Part shown: positions 42,826 through 52,773 of the stretch, piece after piece
How positions within the stretch are numbered: position 1 is the stretch's first letter
Layout of the letters: each line of letters starts with the position of its first letter
Source of the DNA: Candidatus Nitrotoga sp. CP45
GTDB lineage: Bacteria > Pseudomonadota > Gammaproteobacteria > Burkholderiales > Gallionellaceae
Reading direction: 5' to 3'
Length of the DNA: 64,000 bases
Assembly: GCA_003402375.1 (NCBI GenBank)
Contig: QFXJ01000040.1
Span: 124,001 to 188,000 of the forward strand
The notes under the pieces: generated by a model
Databases searched by the model: none
What the model was told of the DNA's origin: nothing
The model's input: the letters and a program-made list of their open reading frames with translations, nothing else
Translations under genes and position numbers: made by a program

Positions 42826-43158
42826 CTAATATCCAGACCCTCCAGCTGAGCTGGAATTAGAGCCAGAGCCACCCATTTCACCGGATGGGCCCGAGGGATT
42901 CATTCCACCTGAGGTGCCAGGAAGACCCATTACACCGGATGTGCCCGAGGGATCGATTACACGCGTGGAGCCAGAAGGATCCATTATGCCTAAGGTGTCA
43001 GAAGCACTCATCCCTCCAGATATACCGGTGGTGTTGCTTCTTCCGGGTGTATCAGACTTTATTATATTTTCATGATTTTCCTGGGAATCAGCTTGGGTTA
43101 AGGTAGTCCCCATTGCAAAACAGGATGCAATTGCTAGACTCATAAAATTTTTTTTCAT
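42826..43158 (-). CDS. Small exported Ser/Gly/Pro-repeat protein
   Basis: I choose the ATG at 43158 (MKKNFMSLAIASCFAMGTTL then TQADSQ), preceded by GAGGAGTTAATC; the track start at 43194 adds a leader without a ribosome site. A signal peptide with cleavage after TQA is clear. The mature part consists of short imperfect repeats: SDTLGIMDPSGSTRVIDPSG then TSGVMGLPGTSGGMNPSG and SGEMGGSGSNSSSAGGSGY. No domain is recognised. It is 110 residues, periplasmic or secreted, in the stress cluster. Confidence 0.7.
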   Translation of the reverse strand: MKKNFMSLAIASCFAMGTTLTQADSQENHENIIKSDTPGRSNTTGISGGMSASDTLGIMDPSGSTRVIDPSGTSGVMGLPGTSGGMNPSGPSGEMGGSGSNSSSAGGSGY

Positions 43159-43380
43159 GATTAACTCCTCTAATATTGTTAAGACAAAAGACACCCATAC
43201 ATTGAGAAAGTTGACGTACTTGCGTCAAAGCAGTCCAACCAACCAATCAGACACTTGCGGGTTTTTTATTGCTGCGAAATTGGAAAGCTCGCATAAAAAT
43301 AAAATTGGCTTGTCGCGTCAATTGTTTTTACTCAATGTGCGTCAAGCACTTTAGGTGATAAACATATTGAGGAGCAAACG

Positions 43381-43467
43381 ATGAACAAGTTCTCACAAAG
43401 AATTGTTCAGCGTCGTGAGGAAAGCCAGGGCAGAACGCTGCCCCGGCTTGCATCTAGTCCCGTTTAG
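43381..43467 (+). CDS. Possible 28-residue small ORF with a good ribosome site
   Basis: ATG at 43381 follows TTGAGGAGCAAACG. The frame reads MNKFSQRIVQRREESQGRTL then PRLASSPV and stops, overlapping the end of the opposite-strand DUF4142 gene by a few bases. No homology is recognised. It may equally be the start of a gene whose remainder was lost. Confidence 0.35.
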   Translation: MNKFSQRIVQRREESQGRTLPRLASSPV

Positions 43468-43997
43468 TGCTTGTCGCTAACCGAACTTTGAATGGTGTCG
43501 GCATACTCTAGATGGGAGGCAAGGGCGGGGTGAACTTTCGCCACCAAGGCTTTTAATTCCTCATTCTTCACGGCGGGTACCAACTGGATGTCAACCACAT
43601 CAATGACCTTTTGATGAAACTTGATTTCCGCGTCGATATAGGCTTTATCGAATTCGCTGCCGCTAAGATTCTTCAGCTGATCGAGACTCTTTTTGCCATC
43701 GGCTTTCAGGCTCTTGCTGATGGCATTATCCTCCGGAGTCACGTTGAGCTTAGCGGCGAGGCCCTTTGCCTGTTTGTTGACGTCCGTGGATTCCGTGATG
43801 ATGCGGCGTGCAAATGCATGCACATTTTTGTTTCTTGCCTTCTTTCCTGCAAGCTCGCTATTTTCAATAAAAACCTGATTGGCAGTCACAATAGTGTGGA
43901 TGATTTGCGCATCATTGAGTTCGCTGCTACTTAGAGATTCGGCTATGGCAAATGCAGGAAACATCAGCGCAACCGCAAACATGAGTACTTTTTTCAT
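43464..43997 (-). CDS. DUF4142-type exported protein
   Basis: I take the ATG at 43997 (MKKVLMFAVALMFPAFAIAE), which follows GGAGATTGAA; the longer track start at 44207 covers about 70 implausible residues. A signal peptide ends at AIA-E. The mature helical part, DAQIIHTIVTANQVFIENSE then LAGKKARNKNVHAFARRIIT, and FHQKVIDVVDIQLVPAVKNE then ALVAKVHPALASHLEYAD, is the DUF4142 (ferritin-like four-helix) pattern with conserved histidines. 177 residues, periplasmic. The family is common in stress-related clusters; the molecular role is unknown. Confidence 0.85.
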   Translation of the reverse strand: MKKVLMFAVALMFPAFAIAESLSSSELNDAQIIHTIVTANQVFIENSELAGKKARNKNVHAFARRIITESTDVNKQAKGLAAKLNVTPEDNAISKSLKADGKKSLDQLKNLSGSEFDKAYIDAEIKFHQKVIDVVDIQLVPAVKNEELKALVAKVHPALASHLEYADTIQSSVSDKH

Positions 43998-44207
43998 TTC
44001 AATCTCCTTCTTTAGGGGTAGGTGTGCCCCGTATAGGGGCGAGATATGCTGAGCGTTTACGCGTCCATAAAACTGGTCAAAAGCTCTGGACACCACCATG
44101 ATAGCGAGGTAGCTGCCAGTTTTCTGTTCGCTAGCATACAAAGCCACAGAATTAATTGGAATATTTAATCCATTCATCACATGCCATGATGACAGGGTCG
44201 TTTCCAT

Positions 44208-44489
44208 GAAGTAGCAAGCTATATCGGGTTAATATCTCGTCACGGTCCGGCATCTTCACCAGAGATATCTTGTTATATGTGACATCCATAGTTATCTAAT
44301 TGAAGTTACTCACGTTTTTTATTCGTAATAAAAAGTTAGATCAGGGTGTTATTCATAAAAGCAGCCAAGTGACCTTACATTTTTTAGACAGTTTTTGACT
44401 TTTTTTGTTGCTTTTCATTGGTGCGTCTCGGGGAGTAGTCGCCGCGCAAACCGAGTGCATCTCCCGCGCCAGTCAATGCGCTTGTTTTT
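44208..44489. other. Intergenic stretch before the TGACGGTAAAT site
   Basis: No coding signal is seen in this region, which is AT-rich with poly-T runs around 44393-44412. The next plus-strand ORF of 83 residues (44537-44788) has hydrophobic stretches (IYIIFIFGWQSMVIASSGKQ) but no ribosome site or known family and is left as doubtful. Confidence 0.35.
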
Positions 44490-44511
44490 TGACGGTAAAT
44501 ATGACGGTAAA
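44490..44511 (+). repeat. Tandem TGACGGTAAAT motif, copy 3, near integrase remnant
   Basis: TGACGGTAAATATGACGGTAAA, differing from copy 1 by one base over the core 21. It lies about 370 bases before the start of a tyrosine-recombinase remnant, the expected layout of an attachment site beside its integrase. Confidence 0.65.
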
Positions 44512-44876
44512 GTTAAATGGTTGATACAAAGAAAGCATGCATCTATGTGGATTAGAGATTGGAAATAATTTATTGGGAATAATTTCGCACGCTAGTAGCG
44601 TAGCGCAACGACGACCGGTAGTTTATAGAACACTTTGTATTTACATTATTTTTATTTTTGGCTGGCAGAGTATGGTAATAGCAAGTAGCGGCAAGCAAGT
44701 CTTTTTCATGGTTTTATTGGTGGTACAGTTTTTTCAGATGCCACTCGTTCATCGTAATACCATTGCAAAGAATATGGTTAGACGATGACATCAAATATGA
44801 ACAAGTTAAATAAACACGCGAAGTATAGCGTTTTTATTTGTTTTCATAATCATGGTATCAAACCGCTGGGGGACGC

Positions 44877-45250
44877 ATGCTGACAGACACAAAATTACGG
44901 AACCTCAAGTCTGAAATCAAGGCGTGCAAGGTCAGTGATCGTGATGGTTTTATGCCGCTGTTTTGACCGCAGGTGCGGTATCGTACCGCTATAACTACGG
45001 CATCAACGGATGGCGACCGACACTAGTGGTCGGGCATTATGGTGTTGGGGGTCTGACACTGACGGACGTGGAAGCGTGGGGACAAGTCCGCGCATGGTAC
45101 GCGAGCTGCGTGCGAGAGGTTTCTCCGCCAGTAAGGCGGGACCGGCTAATGCGCGCAACGGCTCCAAGCCCGCCACAAGTGGCGCAACATGGTCACGGCG
45201 GACTAGAAACATGGCCTACCTGTGGGTGCGGAGCACCTGCTCGCTAGAAA
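44877..45250 (+). pseudogene. Tyrosine recombinase (DUF4102-type integrase), N-terminal remnant
   Basis: From the ATG at 44877 one frame gives MLTDTKLRNLKSEIKACKVS then DRDG, the conserved start of P4-like integrases. After a shift, the 44963 ORF continues with TAGAVSYRYNYGINGWRPTL and VVGHYGVGGLTLTDVEAW, the DUF4102 arm-binding domain. The catalytic domain is absent; IS3 sequence follows. The gene is a broken integrase that may once have moved the neighbouring accessory block. Confidence 0.82.
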
Positions 45251-45768
45251 TTTCACGCCGACGCCGCCGAATCAGATTTTGACATCGGGATACACCTATC
45301 TGTGGACAGATTAAGGCTGGCTGTACCCTGGCTATCGTGCGCGACCTATTTAACCGGGAAATCATAGACTGGTCGTTGAAGCCGCGCATGCAGCGGATAT
45401 CGTGATCAACGCGCTGGGACTCTGGTTCAGGAAGAGGCCGGCCCGGGCTGCTGCATAACTTCGTCGTGGGTAGCCAGTACGCCAGTTATGTCTTTTAGGA
45501 CAAGCTCAAGAGGCTCGGCATGATCTGCTCGATGAGCCGGGAAGGAAACTTGCCTAGGATAACGCTCCCGATGGAGAGCTGGTTCAACAACTTCAAGAAC
45601 GAGCGAGTGCATGGAATTCGTTATGCCACCTACGAAGGCCGCCAGATTTGAATACATTGAGGTCTTCTACAACCGGAAGCGTCCGCACTTGACTTTCGGC
45701 TACAGGTCGCCAGTTCAGTTGCTTGATATTGCATCAGAGATGCAATATCAAGCAAAACTGGTAGCATG
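45240..45768 (+). pseudogene. IS3-family OrfB remnant with several frameshifts
   Basis: Plus-strand pieces read LARNFTPTPPNQI, then ADIVINALGLWFRKRPA, GMICSMSR, DNAPMESWFNNFKNERVHGI and RYATYE, and FEYIEVFYNRKRPHLTFGYR then SPVQLLDIASEMQYQAKLVA with a stop at 45768. These are the DDE catalytic blocks of an IS3-group transposase spread over different frames, so it is inactive. It interrupts or follows the integrase remnant. Confidence 0.85.
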
Positions 45769-45843
45769 AAACTCTCCGTTGGGCATACCAAAAACCGAGG
45801 GAAGATCAATACTTATTCAGCATTTTTTAGTGTGAACATAGTT

Positions 45844-45877
45844 AATAAAAAAGCCAGATAAATCTGGCTTTTTTATT
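45844..45877. terminator. Strong bidirectional rho-independent terminator
   Basis: AATAAAAAAGCCAGA, loop TAAA, TCTGGCTTTTTTATT: a perfect 15-base stem with A and T runs on both sides. It works in both directions, ending the debris on the left and the secreted-protein gene on the right. Confidence 0.9.
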
Positions 45878-46044
45878 AACTTCAAAATGTAATCGCTTGA
45901 TCCTGCTAGTAAAAACAACTAGTTTAAGTTTGTAATGTACGAATAAACTAGGTACCGCCTACTACAGCGACGGTACCGAAATATTAGATAAACTACTTCA
46001 CTACTAGGAACGATCCAAGTTTTACAAATGCATTAAATTCGCGT

Positions 46045-46995
46045 TTAAACTGTAACTGCAACGCAAGCTTGCGTTCCAAGATCAACAACTTCATGGAATT
46101 CATCTACTATCTTGATACAGATGTCATGTTTTCCTGGTCCGAGCAGATCCAAGCCAACAGTATAACCATAGCTACCATTTAGTAAATGTATCCCAGAGAA
46201 ATGCTTACCGTCTACATAAAGATGACCATGTTCATCGTTGTATATAATAGTCGGTGATTGAAAACGGTAAGTGCCCTCAGGAGCCAATTTTGTGTAACCG
46301 GCATTTTGAGGTTGACGAGTCGTATCAACAAAGTTTCCGCCAGGTGTAATGGCATATTGAAGCCTGATCTTTGCCGGTTTTGTACCTGCTCTGGTATCAG
46401 TATTTTCTACGATTGCATTCATTGTTACTGTTGTACCTTGTCCCCTTGGTCCGTCAGCATTAACAAAGTATTGTTTAGTATAGGTTTTGCTTGGACTGGT
46501 TTCTGACGCATGGTAACCAAGGCCTGTCTCTATTGGAGCTACGCAATAAGGAGCCGCACTAGCTATACAGCCTCCGGTACCGTTTGCCCTGTCGCCTGCC
46601 CATGCTTCGTTAAAGTCTGTATCGTACAGAGGCTTACCATCTACATATGGAACAGCTGTTTTAAAGTCTGGGGTAAATTTGGTGGGCTGTTTACCATGAT
46701 AACTGGCTTGACCGGAGCCGCCTTCTTCTTTCTGCCATTGATCCAAATGATGCTTCCCAATGTTATATTGGCCTTGGGTTTCATATTGATATTTAGGAGC
46801 TACCTCACCTCCGCCGGGAGGATAGTTGCCTGGTATGCCAAGTTGCGCTCCAGGATGCAGATCGCCAGCTTGAGGATCGGGTGCAAACGAACCTGCCGGA
46901 GGAAGAAAATTGAATTGAGCATGTGGACCGTCATATGCCATGGCAGCTGGGGCACTAATAGCAAGCAGTAGTGCCAGTGAGTTAACTCTGCGCAT
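46045..46995 (-). CDS. Exported protein of unknown family
   Basis: I prefer the ATG at 46995 (MRRVNSLALLLAISAPAAMA then YDGPHAQF), which follows GAGGAGTAATAATT and gives a clear signal peptide cut after AMA; the track start at 47040 adds an extra leader. The mature protein is about 297 residues, rich in Pro, Gly, Tyr and Asn. It has a middle with two cysteines (GGCIASAAPYCVAPIETG) and a C-terminal beta-rich domain (YRFQSPTIIYNDEHGHLYVD, GYTVGLDLLGPGKHDICIKI). No known family is recognised. It would act in the periplasm or outside the cell. Confidence 0.75.
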   Translation of the reverse strand: MRRVNSLALLLAISAPAAMAYDGPHAQFNFLPPAGSFAPDPQAGDLHPGAQLGIPGNYPPGGGEVAPKYQYETQGQYNIGKHHLDQWQKEEGGSGQASYHGKQPTKFTPDFKTAVPYVDGKPLYDTDFNEAWAGDRANGTGGCIASAAPYCVAPIETGLGYHASETSPSKTYTKQYFVNADGPRGQGTTVTMNAIVENTDTRAGTKPAKIRLQYAITPGGNFVDTTRQPQNAGYTKLAPEGTYRFQSPTIIYNDEHGHLYVDGKHFSGIHLLNGSYGYTVGLDLLGPGKHDICIKIVDEFHEVVDLGTQACVAVTV

Positions 46996-47040
46996 AATTA
47001 TTACTCCTCTAAGTAAATAAATAAAAAAAGATAAACCCAC

Positions 47041-47349
47041 TCGTACCGTCCGCGGGGGCTCTTAGAAACTTCTAACAGCTGGGTCAGGGTACCATAATAT
47101 TGGTGAGTATTGCAAAAAATATTTGTACTTTTGTACGGTGACTTGGTGGCCTTTTTATTCCCTTTTTTTAGGGGTTAAAATTTGACCGTAATCCGCTGTT
47201 CAATGCCTTTAATACGGCTTTAGTAATAGACCTCCGCTATGCCGCGAAATCTGTGGTTTTGCGATGCTAATGTGCGGTAGATGGGATATGGTTTAATGTA
47301 ATTTGGGAGTAGCTCGGGCGAGTGGTGGTTGTTAGGGCTAATTTCATAA
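47041..47349. other. Intergenic region between secreted-protein gene and uvrA
   Basis: No gene is seen. The stretch is AT-rich, with poly-T runs around 47155-47170. It holds the upstream region of the exported-protein gene and the end of uvrA. Confidence 0.4.
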
Positions 47350-50175
47350 TTATCTAATTTTTTTTAATACCTGCTTCAGATAAATACCAGTCACGCTTTC
47401 CGAATTGGCAGCAATATCTTTGGGCGAGCCTTGTGCGATGATATGCCCACCCCCCTCGCCACCCTCAGGCCCGAGGTCTATGATCCAATCGGCGGTTTTT
47501 ATTACGTCAAGGTTATGTTCGATTACTACTACGGTGTTTCCTTGGTCACGTAGTTTCTGAATGACTTCCAGAAGCAGGGCGATATCATGGAAATGTAAGC
47601 CGGTTGTAGGCTCGTCCAAGATGTACAGAGTACGTCCGGTGTCGCGCTTGGAAAGTTCCAACGATAATTTGATACGTTGCGCTTCGCCTCCGGATAGTGT
47701 GGTCGCGCTTTGCCCCAATGTGATGTAGCCGAGTCCCACGTCGAGCATAGTTTGCAGTTTCCGTGCGATGATGGGCACCGGTTTGAAAAACTCATGCGCA
47801 TGTTCCACTGTCATTTGTAAAATCTGGTGGATGTTCCGGCCCTTGTATTGTATCTCTAGCGTTTCGCGGTTGTAGCGCATGCTATGGCACACGTCGCATG
47901 GCACATAGAGGTCAGGCAGGAAATGCATCTCGACTTTGATCACGCCATCACCCTGGCAAGATTCGCAGCGCCCGCCCTTTACGTTGAACGAGAATCGTCC
48001 CGGGCCATAGCCGCGTTCACGTGATTGTGGCACTCCGGCGAATAGCTCGCGGATGGGAGTGAACAGGCCGGTGTAAGTGGCGGGGTTAGATCTTGGGGTA
48101 CGTCCGATGGGTGACTGATCTACGTTAATGACCTTGTCAAAAAATTCCAGCCCGTCGATTTTTACGAACGGTGCGGGCTCAGCGTTGCTTCCATATAAGT
48201 GTTGTGCGACGGCGTGGTACAAGGTGTCGTTGATGAGAGTGGACTTTCCGGAACCGGACACGCCTGTTACGCACACCAGCAGGCCAACAGGTAAATCAAG
48301 CGTAACTTGTTTCAGGTTGTTGCCGCATGCGCCTTGAATTTGCAGCGTGCGTTCCGGATCGGGGGAGAGATATTTTTTTGGCGCTTCGATGTTGCGCCGT
48401 CCGGAAAGGTAATCACCTGTCAGTGATTGCTGGCTAGCGCACACTTCTTGCGGCGTGCCTTGTGCGACGATCATGCCCCCGTGCTCGCCCGCACCGGGGC
48501 CCATGTCCACTACGTAGTCGGCAGCCTGGATTGCATCCGCGTCATGTTCCACCACGATTACACTGTTGCCCATGTCGCGCAGGCGCTTTAGCGTGCCCAG
48601 CAAACGATCATTGTCACGTTGATGCAGGCCGATGGAAGGTTCGTCTAATACATACATCACACCGGTCAAACCGGAGCCAATTTGCGAGGCTAGGCGGATG
48701 CGCTGTGATTCGCCACCGGACAAGGTCTCTGCCGAACGATCTAACGACAGATATTCCAAGCCGACATTGTTGAGAAAGGTCAGGCGGCTCGCGATTTCAT
48801 GCACGATTCTTTCCGCGATGGCCTGCTTGTGACCTGGCAGCTTCACCTGTTGGAAGAAAGTGAGCGCCTGCTTCAAGGGTAAAGCACTGAGTTCATAAAT
48901 GGCATGGTCTGCGATGCGCACATTGCGGGCTTCCAGGCGCAGGCGCGTCCCCTTGCATTCAGGGCAAATGCACGTGTTGAGATGTTTCGCCAGTTCCTCG
49001 CGCACGGTAGGTGATGTGGTTTCCTTGTAACGACGCTCCAGATTATTGATGATGCCTTCGAATGCATGCTCGCGTAGCGTGGGTTTGCCGCGCTCGTTGA
49101 GATAGCTGAAGGGGATTTCTTCCTTGCCGCTGCCGTACAAAATAATTTGTTGTACTTTTTCCGGTAGGCTTTCGAACGGACGTTCCAGATCGAAATCGTA
49201 ATATTTGGCCAAGCTGTCCAGCATCTGGTAATAAAATTGGTTGCGTCGATCCCAGCCTTTGATTGCCCCAGAACTTAACGACAATTGTGGGAAAGCCACA
49301 ATCCGTTTTGGATCGAAGAAACTGATGCTGCCCAACCCATCGCATTTGGGGCAGGCGCCCATCGGGTTGTTGAAGGAGAACAAGCGTGGTTCCAGTTCTG
49401 GCAACGAATAATTGCAGATTGGGCAGGCAAACTTGGCGGAGAATATATGTTCTTTACCGCTGTCCATTTCCACTGCTAATGCGCGCCCCTCGGCATGGCG
49501 CAATGCGGTCTCGAATGATTCTGCCAGGCGCTGCTGGTTGTCTGCGCTGGCTTTCAGCCGATCCACCACAATCTCAACAGTGTGTTTCTTGTTCTTTGCC
49601 AGCGTGGGCAGCTTGTCTATTTCATGCACGGTGCCGTTTACGCGTAGCCGCATAAAACCTTGCGCACGCAACTCATTAAATAAATCGACTTGTTCGCCTT
49701 TGCGCTCAATGACCAATGGAGAGAGAATCATGATGCGCGTATCTTGCGGCAGTTGCAGCACATGGTCCACCATCTGCCCAACGCTTTGGGCTTGTAACAC
49801 CAGATCATGTTGCGGGCAATAGGGGTCACCCGCGCGTGCAAATAGCAGGCGCAGGTAGTCGTGAATTTCTGTCACCGTGCCAACGGTAGAACGCGGGTTA
49901 TGCGAGGTGGCCTTTTGCTCAATAGCGATGGCAGGTGACAAGCCCTCGATCAAGTCTACATCCGGTTTTGCCATTAGTTGCAAAAACTGGCGCGCGTAAG
50001 CGGAAAGCGATTCGACATAGCGTCGCTGTCCCTCGGCATACAAAGTGTCAAAAGCTAGGGAAGACTTGCCGGAACCTGACAATCCGGTGATGACCACAAG
50101 TTGATTGCGCGGCAAATCGAGGCTGATGTTTTTCAGGTTGTGCGTGCGTGCGCCACGTATTTTGATACTGTCCAT
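47350..50175 (-). CDS. uvrA: Excinuclease ABC subunit A
   Basis: DNA-damage recognition ATPase of nucleotide excision repair. The 941-residue length is normal. Two ABC modules are seen: Walker [21 protein letters not shown] near the N terminus and [20 protein letters not shown] in the second half; signature motifs [19 protein letters not shown] and [18 protein letters not shown]; Walker B regions [13 protein letters not shown] and [13 protein letters not shown]. Zinc modules show [20 protein letters not shown] then CPKCDG, and [19 protein letters not shown] then CDVC. It is divergent from the MFS transporter gene 66 bases away, a common betaproteobacterial arrangement. Confidence 0.98.
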   Translation of the reverse strand: MDSIKIRGARTHNLKNISLDLPRNQLVVITGLSGSGKSSLAFDTLYAEGQRRYVESLSAYARQFLQLMAKPDVDLIEGLSPAIAIEQKATSHNPRSTVGTVTEIHDYLRLLFARAGDPYCPQHDLVLQAQSVGQMVDHVLQLPQDTRIMILSPLVIERKGEQVDLFNELRAQGFMRLRVNGTVHEIDKLPTLAKNKKHTVEIVVDRLKASADNQQRLAESFETALRHAEGRALAVEMDSGKEHIFSAKFACPICNYSLPELEPRLFSFNNPMGACPKCDGLGSISFFDPKRIVAFPQLSLSSGAIKGWDRRNQFYYQMLDSLAKYYDFDLERPFESLPEKVQQIILYGSGKEEIPFSYLNERGKPTLREHAFEGIINNLERRYKETTSPTVREELAKHLNTCICPECKGTRLRLEARNVRIADHAIYELSALPLKQALTFFQQVKLPGHKQAIAERIVHEIASRLTFLNNVGLEYLSLDRSAETLSGGESQRIRLASQIGSGLTGVMYVLDEPSIGLHQRDNDRLLGTLKRLRDMGNSVIVVEHDADAIQAADYVVDMGPGAGEHGGMIVAQGTPQEVCASQQSLTGDYLSGRRNIEAPKKYLSPDPERTLQIQGACGNNLKQVTLDLPVGLLVCVTGVSGSGKSTLINDTLYHAVAQHLYGSNAEPAPFVKIDGLEFFDKVINVDQSPIGRTPRSNPATYTGLFTPIRELFAGVPQSRERGYGPGRFSFNVKGGRCESCQGDGVIKVEMHFLPDLYVPCDVCHSMRYNRETLEIQYKGRNIHQILQMTVEHAHEFFKPVPIIARKLQTMLDVGLGYITLGQSATTLSGGEAQRIKLSLELSKRDTGRTLYILDEPTTGLHFHDIALLLEVIQKLRDQGNTVVVIEHNLDVIKTADWIIDLGPEGGEGGGHIIAQGSPKDIAANSESVTGIYLKQVLKKIR

Positions 50176-50241
50176 GCCGGTTACCGTAGGTTGCGCTAAA
50201 CCTGCTAATATACGCGATTTTTTGCGCTTTCAACACTTCAC

Positions 50242-51621
50242 ATGGGATACACACCTGATTCAATGACGCCACTTGAGCGCCGTGCCAGTATGGGCTTAGC
50301 CGGTATTTATGGCTTGCGGATGCTGGGGCTGTTTATCATTCTGCCGGTATTTGCGCTGTATGCTGCGGAACGGTTGCCTGGCGGCGAAAGCCGTACCCTG
50401 ATCGGTATTGCCCTAGGGGCTTACGGCCTGACCCAGGCAGTATTGCAAATCCCAGCTGGCTGGATGTCCGACCATTATGGGCGCAAACCGGTGATCTATG
50501 CTGGACTACTTCTATTCGCTATCGGCAGTTTCATCGCAGCTTCGGCGGACAACATCTATTGGGTCATCGCCGGGCGTGCGATACAGGGCGCGGGAGCAAT
50601 CAATGCCGCAGTAATGGCGCTAACAGCCGACCTCACGCGTGAGGAAGTCCGCACCAAGGCGATGGGGATGATAGGCATCACTATTGGTATTACATTTGCG
50701 ATATCACTGGTGCTGGCACCGATGTTGTATCAAGCGATAGGTGTGCCCGGAATTTTTGCGCTAACCGGCGTATTGGCGCTTCTGGCCATGCTATTTGTGG
50801 CCTTTGTAATTCCAAATCCGGCAATTACGCGCTTCCATTCTGGTTCGGGGGCGAGTAGCAAACGATTTGGCGATGTGCTGCGTAACAAAGATTTGCTGCG
50901 ACTCGATTTTGGTATTTTTTCGTTGCATGCGATTTTAATGTCGGTATTCATGCAGGTGCCATTCGTGCTGAAAAATAATGGGTTGGAGATTGCGCAACAT
51001 TGGCAAGTATATCTGCCGGTTATGTTGCTAGCTCTTATGTTGATGGTCCCGCCCATCATTGTTGCCGAGAAAAAAGCAAAGATGAAGCAGGTGTTTATGG
51101 GCGCGATTGCCCTGGCGGCGCTAGGGCAATTATCATTAATGCTGATGCAGAACAGTGTGTGGGGTGTGATGGTGTCGTTGTTGCTGTTTTTCACCGCATT
51201 TAATGTATTGGAGGCGACACTGCCTTCCATGATCAGTAAGATTGCTCCGTTAGCGGCCAAAGGTACGGCTATGGGCGTATATAGCAGCGTGCAGTTTCTC
51301 GGCGCATTTTTTGGTGCGATTGCGGGCGGTTTTTTGATGCAATATTTTGGCGGCAATGCTGTATTTGTATTTGCGGTAGGTTTGTTATTGCTGTGGTTGC
51401 TAGTTGCCAGCACCATGCAGCCGCCTGCAGCGGTGCGTACTAAAATGTATCCATTGCCTGAAATGGATGGGCGCGCAGGCGCTGTTTTACAACAACGCTT
51501 GGCGCAATTAAATGGGGTGCGCGAAGTAATGGTGGTGCCAGCCGAAGGTATGGCTTGCCTTAAAGTAGATATGAGTGGCTTTGACGAAGCCGCAGTAGAG
51601 AATTTAGTGAAAGGGGAATGA
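50242..51621 (+). CDS. Major facilitator superfamily transporter (YajR-like)
   Basis: Twelve-helix inner-membrane transporter. [20 protein letters not shown] opens helix 1. [20 protein letters not shown] is the MFS motif A loop. [20 protein letters not shown] and [20 protein letters not shown] (motif C region) follow. About 60 C-terminal residues ([20 protein letters not shown], then [20 protein letters not shown]) form a small soluble domain like the YAM domain of YajR. Substrate is unknown. It is followed by ssb one base after its stop, so the two are cotranscribed. Confidence 0.88.
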   Translation: MGYTPDSMTPLERRASMGLAGIYGLRMLGLFIILPVFALYAAERLPGGESRTLIGIALGAYGLTQAVLQIPAGWMSDHYGRKPVIYAGLLLFAIGSFIAASADNIYWVIAGRAIQGAGAINAAVMALTADLTREEVRTKAMGMIGITIGITFAISLVLAPMLYQAIGVPGIFALTGVLALLAMLFVAFVIPNPAITRFHSGSGASSKRFGDVLRNKDLLRLDFGIFSLHAILMSVFMQVPFVLKNNGLEIAQHWQVYLPVMLLALMLMVPPIIVAEKKAKMKQVFMGAIALAALGQLSLMLMQNSVWGVMVSLLLFFTAFNVLEATLPSMISKIAPLAAKGTAMGVYSSVQFLGAFFGAIAGGFLMQYFGGNAVFVFAVGLLLLWLLVASTMQPPAAVRTKMYPLPEMDGRAGAVLQQRLAQLNGVREVMVVPAEGMACLKVDMSGFDEAAVENLVKGE

Positions 51622-51622
51622 C

Positions 51623-52081
51623 ATGTCTGTAAACAAAGTAATTTTAGTAGGGCGTCTGGGTAAAGATCCAGAAACGCGTTACATGCCTAATGGCGAGGCA
51701 GTGACCAATGCCACGTTGGCTACCTCAGAAAACTGGAAGGACAAAAACGGCGAGAAACAAGAAAAAACAGAATGGCATAACCTGACTTTCTACCGTCGCC
51801 TGGCAGAAATTGCCGGAGAATTTCTGAAAAAAGGTTCGATGATTTACGTTGAGGGCAAGCTTGCTACTCGCAAATGGCAGGACAAGGAAGGCAAGGATCG
51901 TTATACCACCGATATCATTGTCGGCGAGATGCAGATGCTGTCCAGTAAATCTGGCAGCGGTAATTTTGACATGGTGGATAAGCCACTTGCATCATCGTCA
52001 ACTGGTGCGCCTGCTACTAATAAACCGGCACCAGTCAAAAGCGGTGGTTTCGATAACTTTGATGACGATATACCGTTTTGA
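51623..52081 (+). CDS. ssb: Single-stranded DNA-binding protein
   Basis: Essential protein that coats single-stranded DNA in replication and repair. It has an OB fold: [20 protein letters not shown] then [38 protein letters not shown] then [21 protein letters not shown] flexible linker follows, and the acidic tip FDDDIPF recruits partner proteins. 152 residues, normal length. It starts one base after the MFS stop, in one unit with it. A terminator hairpin follows. Confidence 0.98.
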   Translation: MSVNKVILVGRLGKDPETRYMPNGEAVTNATLATSENWKDKNGEKQEKTEWHNLTFYRRLAEIAGEFLKKGSMIYVEGKLATRKWQDKEGKDRYTTDIIVGEMQMLSSKSGSGNFDMVDKPLASSSTGAPATNKPAPVKSGGFDNFDDDIPF

Positions 52082-52116
52082 AATCACTTACGATTGCCTT
52101 GTAAAGTATAAATATA

Positions 52117-52138
52117 AAGCCCCTGCAAACAGGGGCTT
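52117..52138 (+). terminator. Terminator hairpin after ssb
   Basis: AAGCCCCTG, loop CAAA, CAGGGGCTT: a nine-base GC-rich stem 36 bases after the ssb stop. The following T-tract is weak (cattacttcc). Confidence 0.7.
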
Positions 52139-52354
52139 CATTACTTCCATTCAATGTAAACGAGTTCATACAACGATGCGCATGAAGTTAAAAAGTTGGG
52201 GCTTAAAATTAAGGTCAAAAAAACCGCCACGCCAAGTAGCTTAAAATTGCAGTTACGCGTTTTAACTTACCTGATTAGCTATGATAGCAGGCTCATCTGG
52301 TAAGCCTATAGAGGCAGATAATAAGCGCATATTAACAAGAGGAGATGCTCTGGT

Positions 52355-52690
52355 GGGGATCAACAAAATTCAGTTTCAAAAAGGGCTGTTGATGGTTGGG
52401 TTTATGGACAATTGCAGAATGGCGGATAAATGCCACGCGGCACTGGTTGCTTCCGTGCTGGTCTGTTGGGTTTGATATTCGTGCGGCAGTAAGCACCCTA
52501 GCACCTTTGGGCGCGAGGGACTGCATTACTAACAGTGTTCGATTTGCCGGGAACAGGCTTCCGCACTCTGCGGGACGATTTCGCACGCTACGAAGTGGCC
52601 ACTGACACGCTGGTTTTTGGGTGTGCCTTTGTTGAGTCAATCGAAGAACAGCATATCGGCATTGGAACGCATTCCATGTCTCAAGTTGAC
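52355..52690 (+). pseudogene. IS1595-family transposase N-terminal remnant
   Basis: The plus strand gives INKIQFQKGLLMVGFMDNCR then MADKCHAALVASVLV, close to the usual start of IS1595 transposases (NxxQFQxGLSMPEFM). Further, in shifted frames, it gives STFGREGLHY and ATKWPLTRWFLGVPLLSQSK, matching the zinc-finger and SKxPLTxWFLAM blocks. No DDE core is left. Confidence 0.75.
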
Positions 52691-52773
52691 TTAACGCTTT
52701 ATTGTAGCTTTTAAATCTCGATTTTATAAACGTGCGAATAATGATTTTTATCCGAAGTTCTTTGCATTGTATT

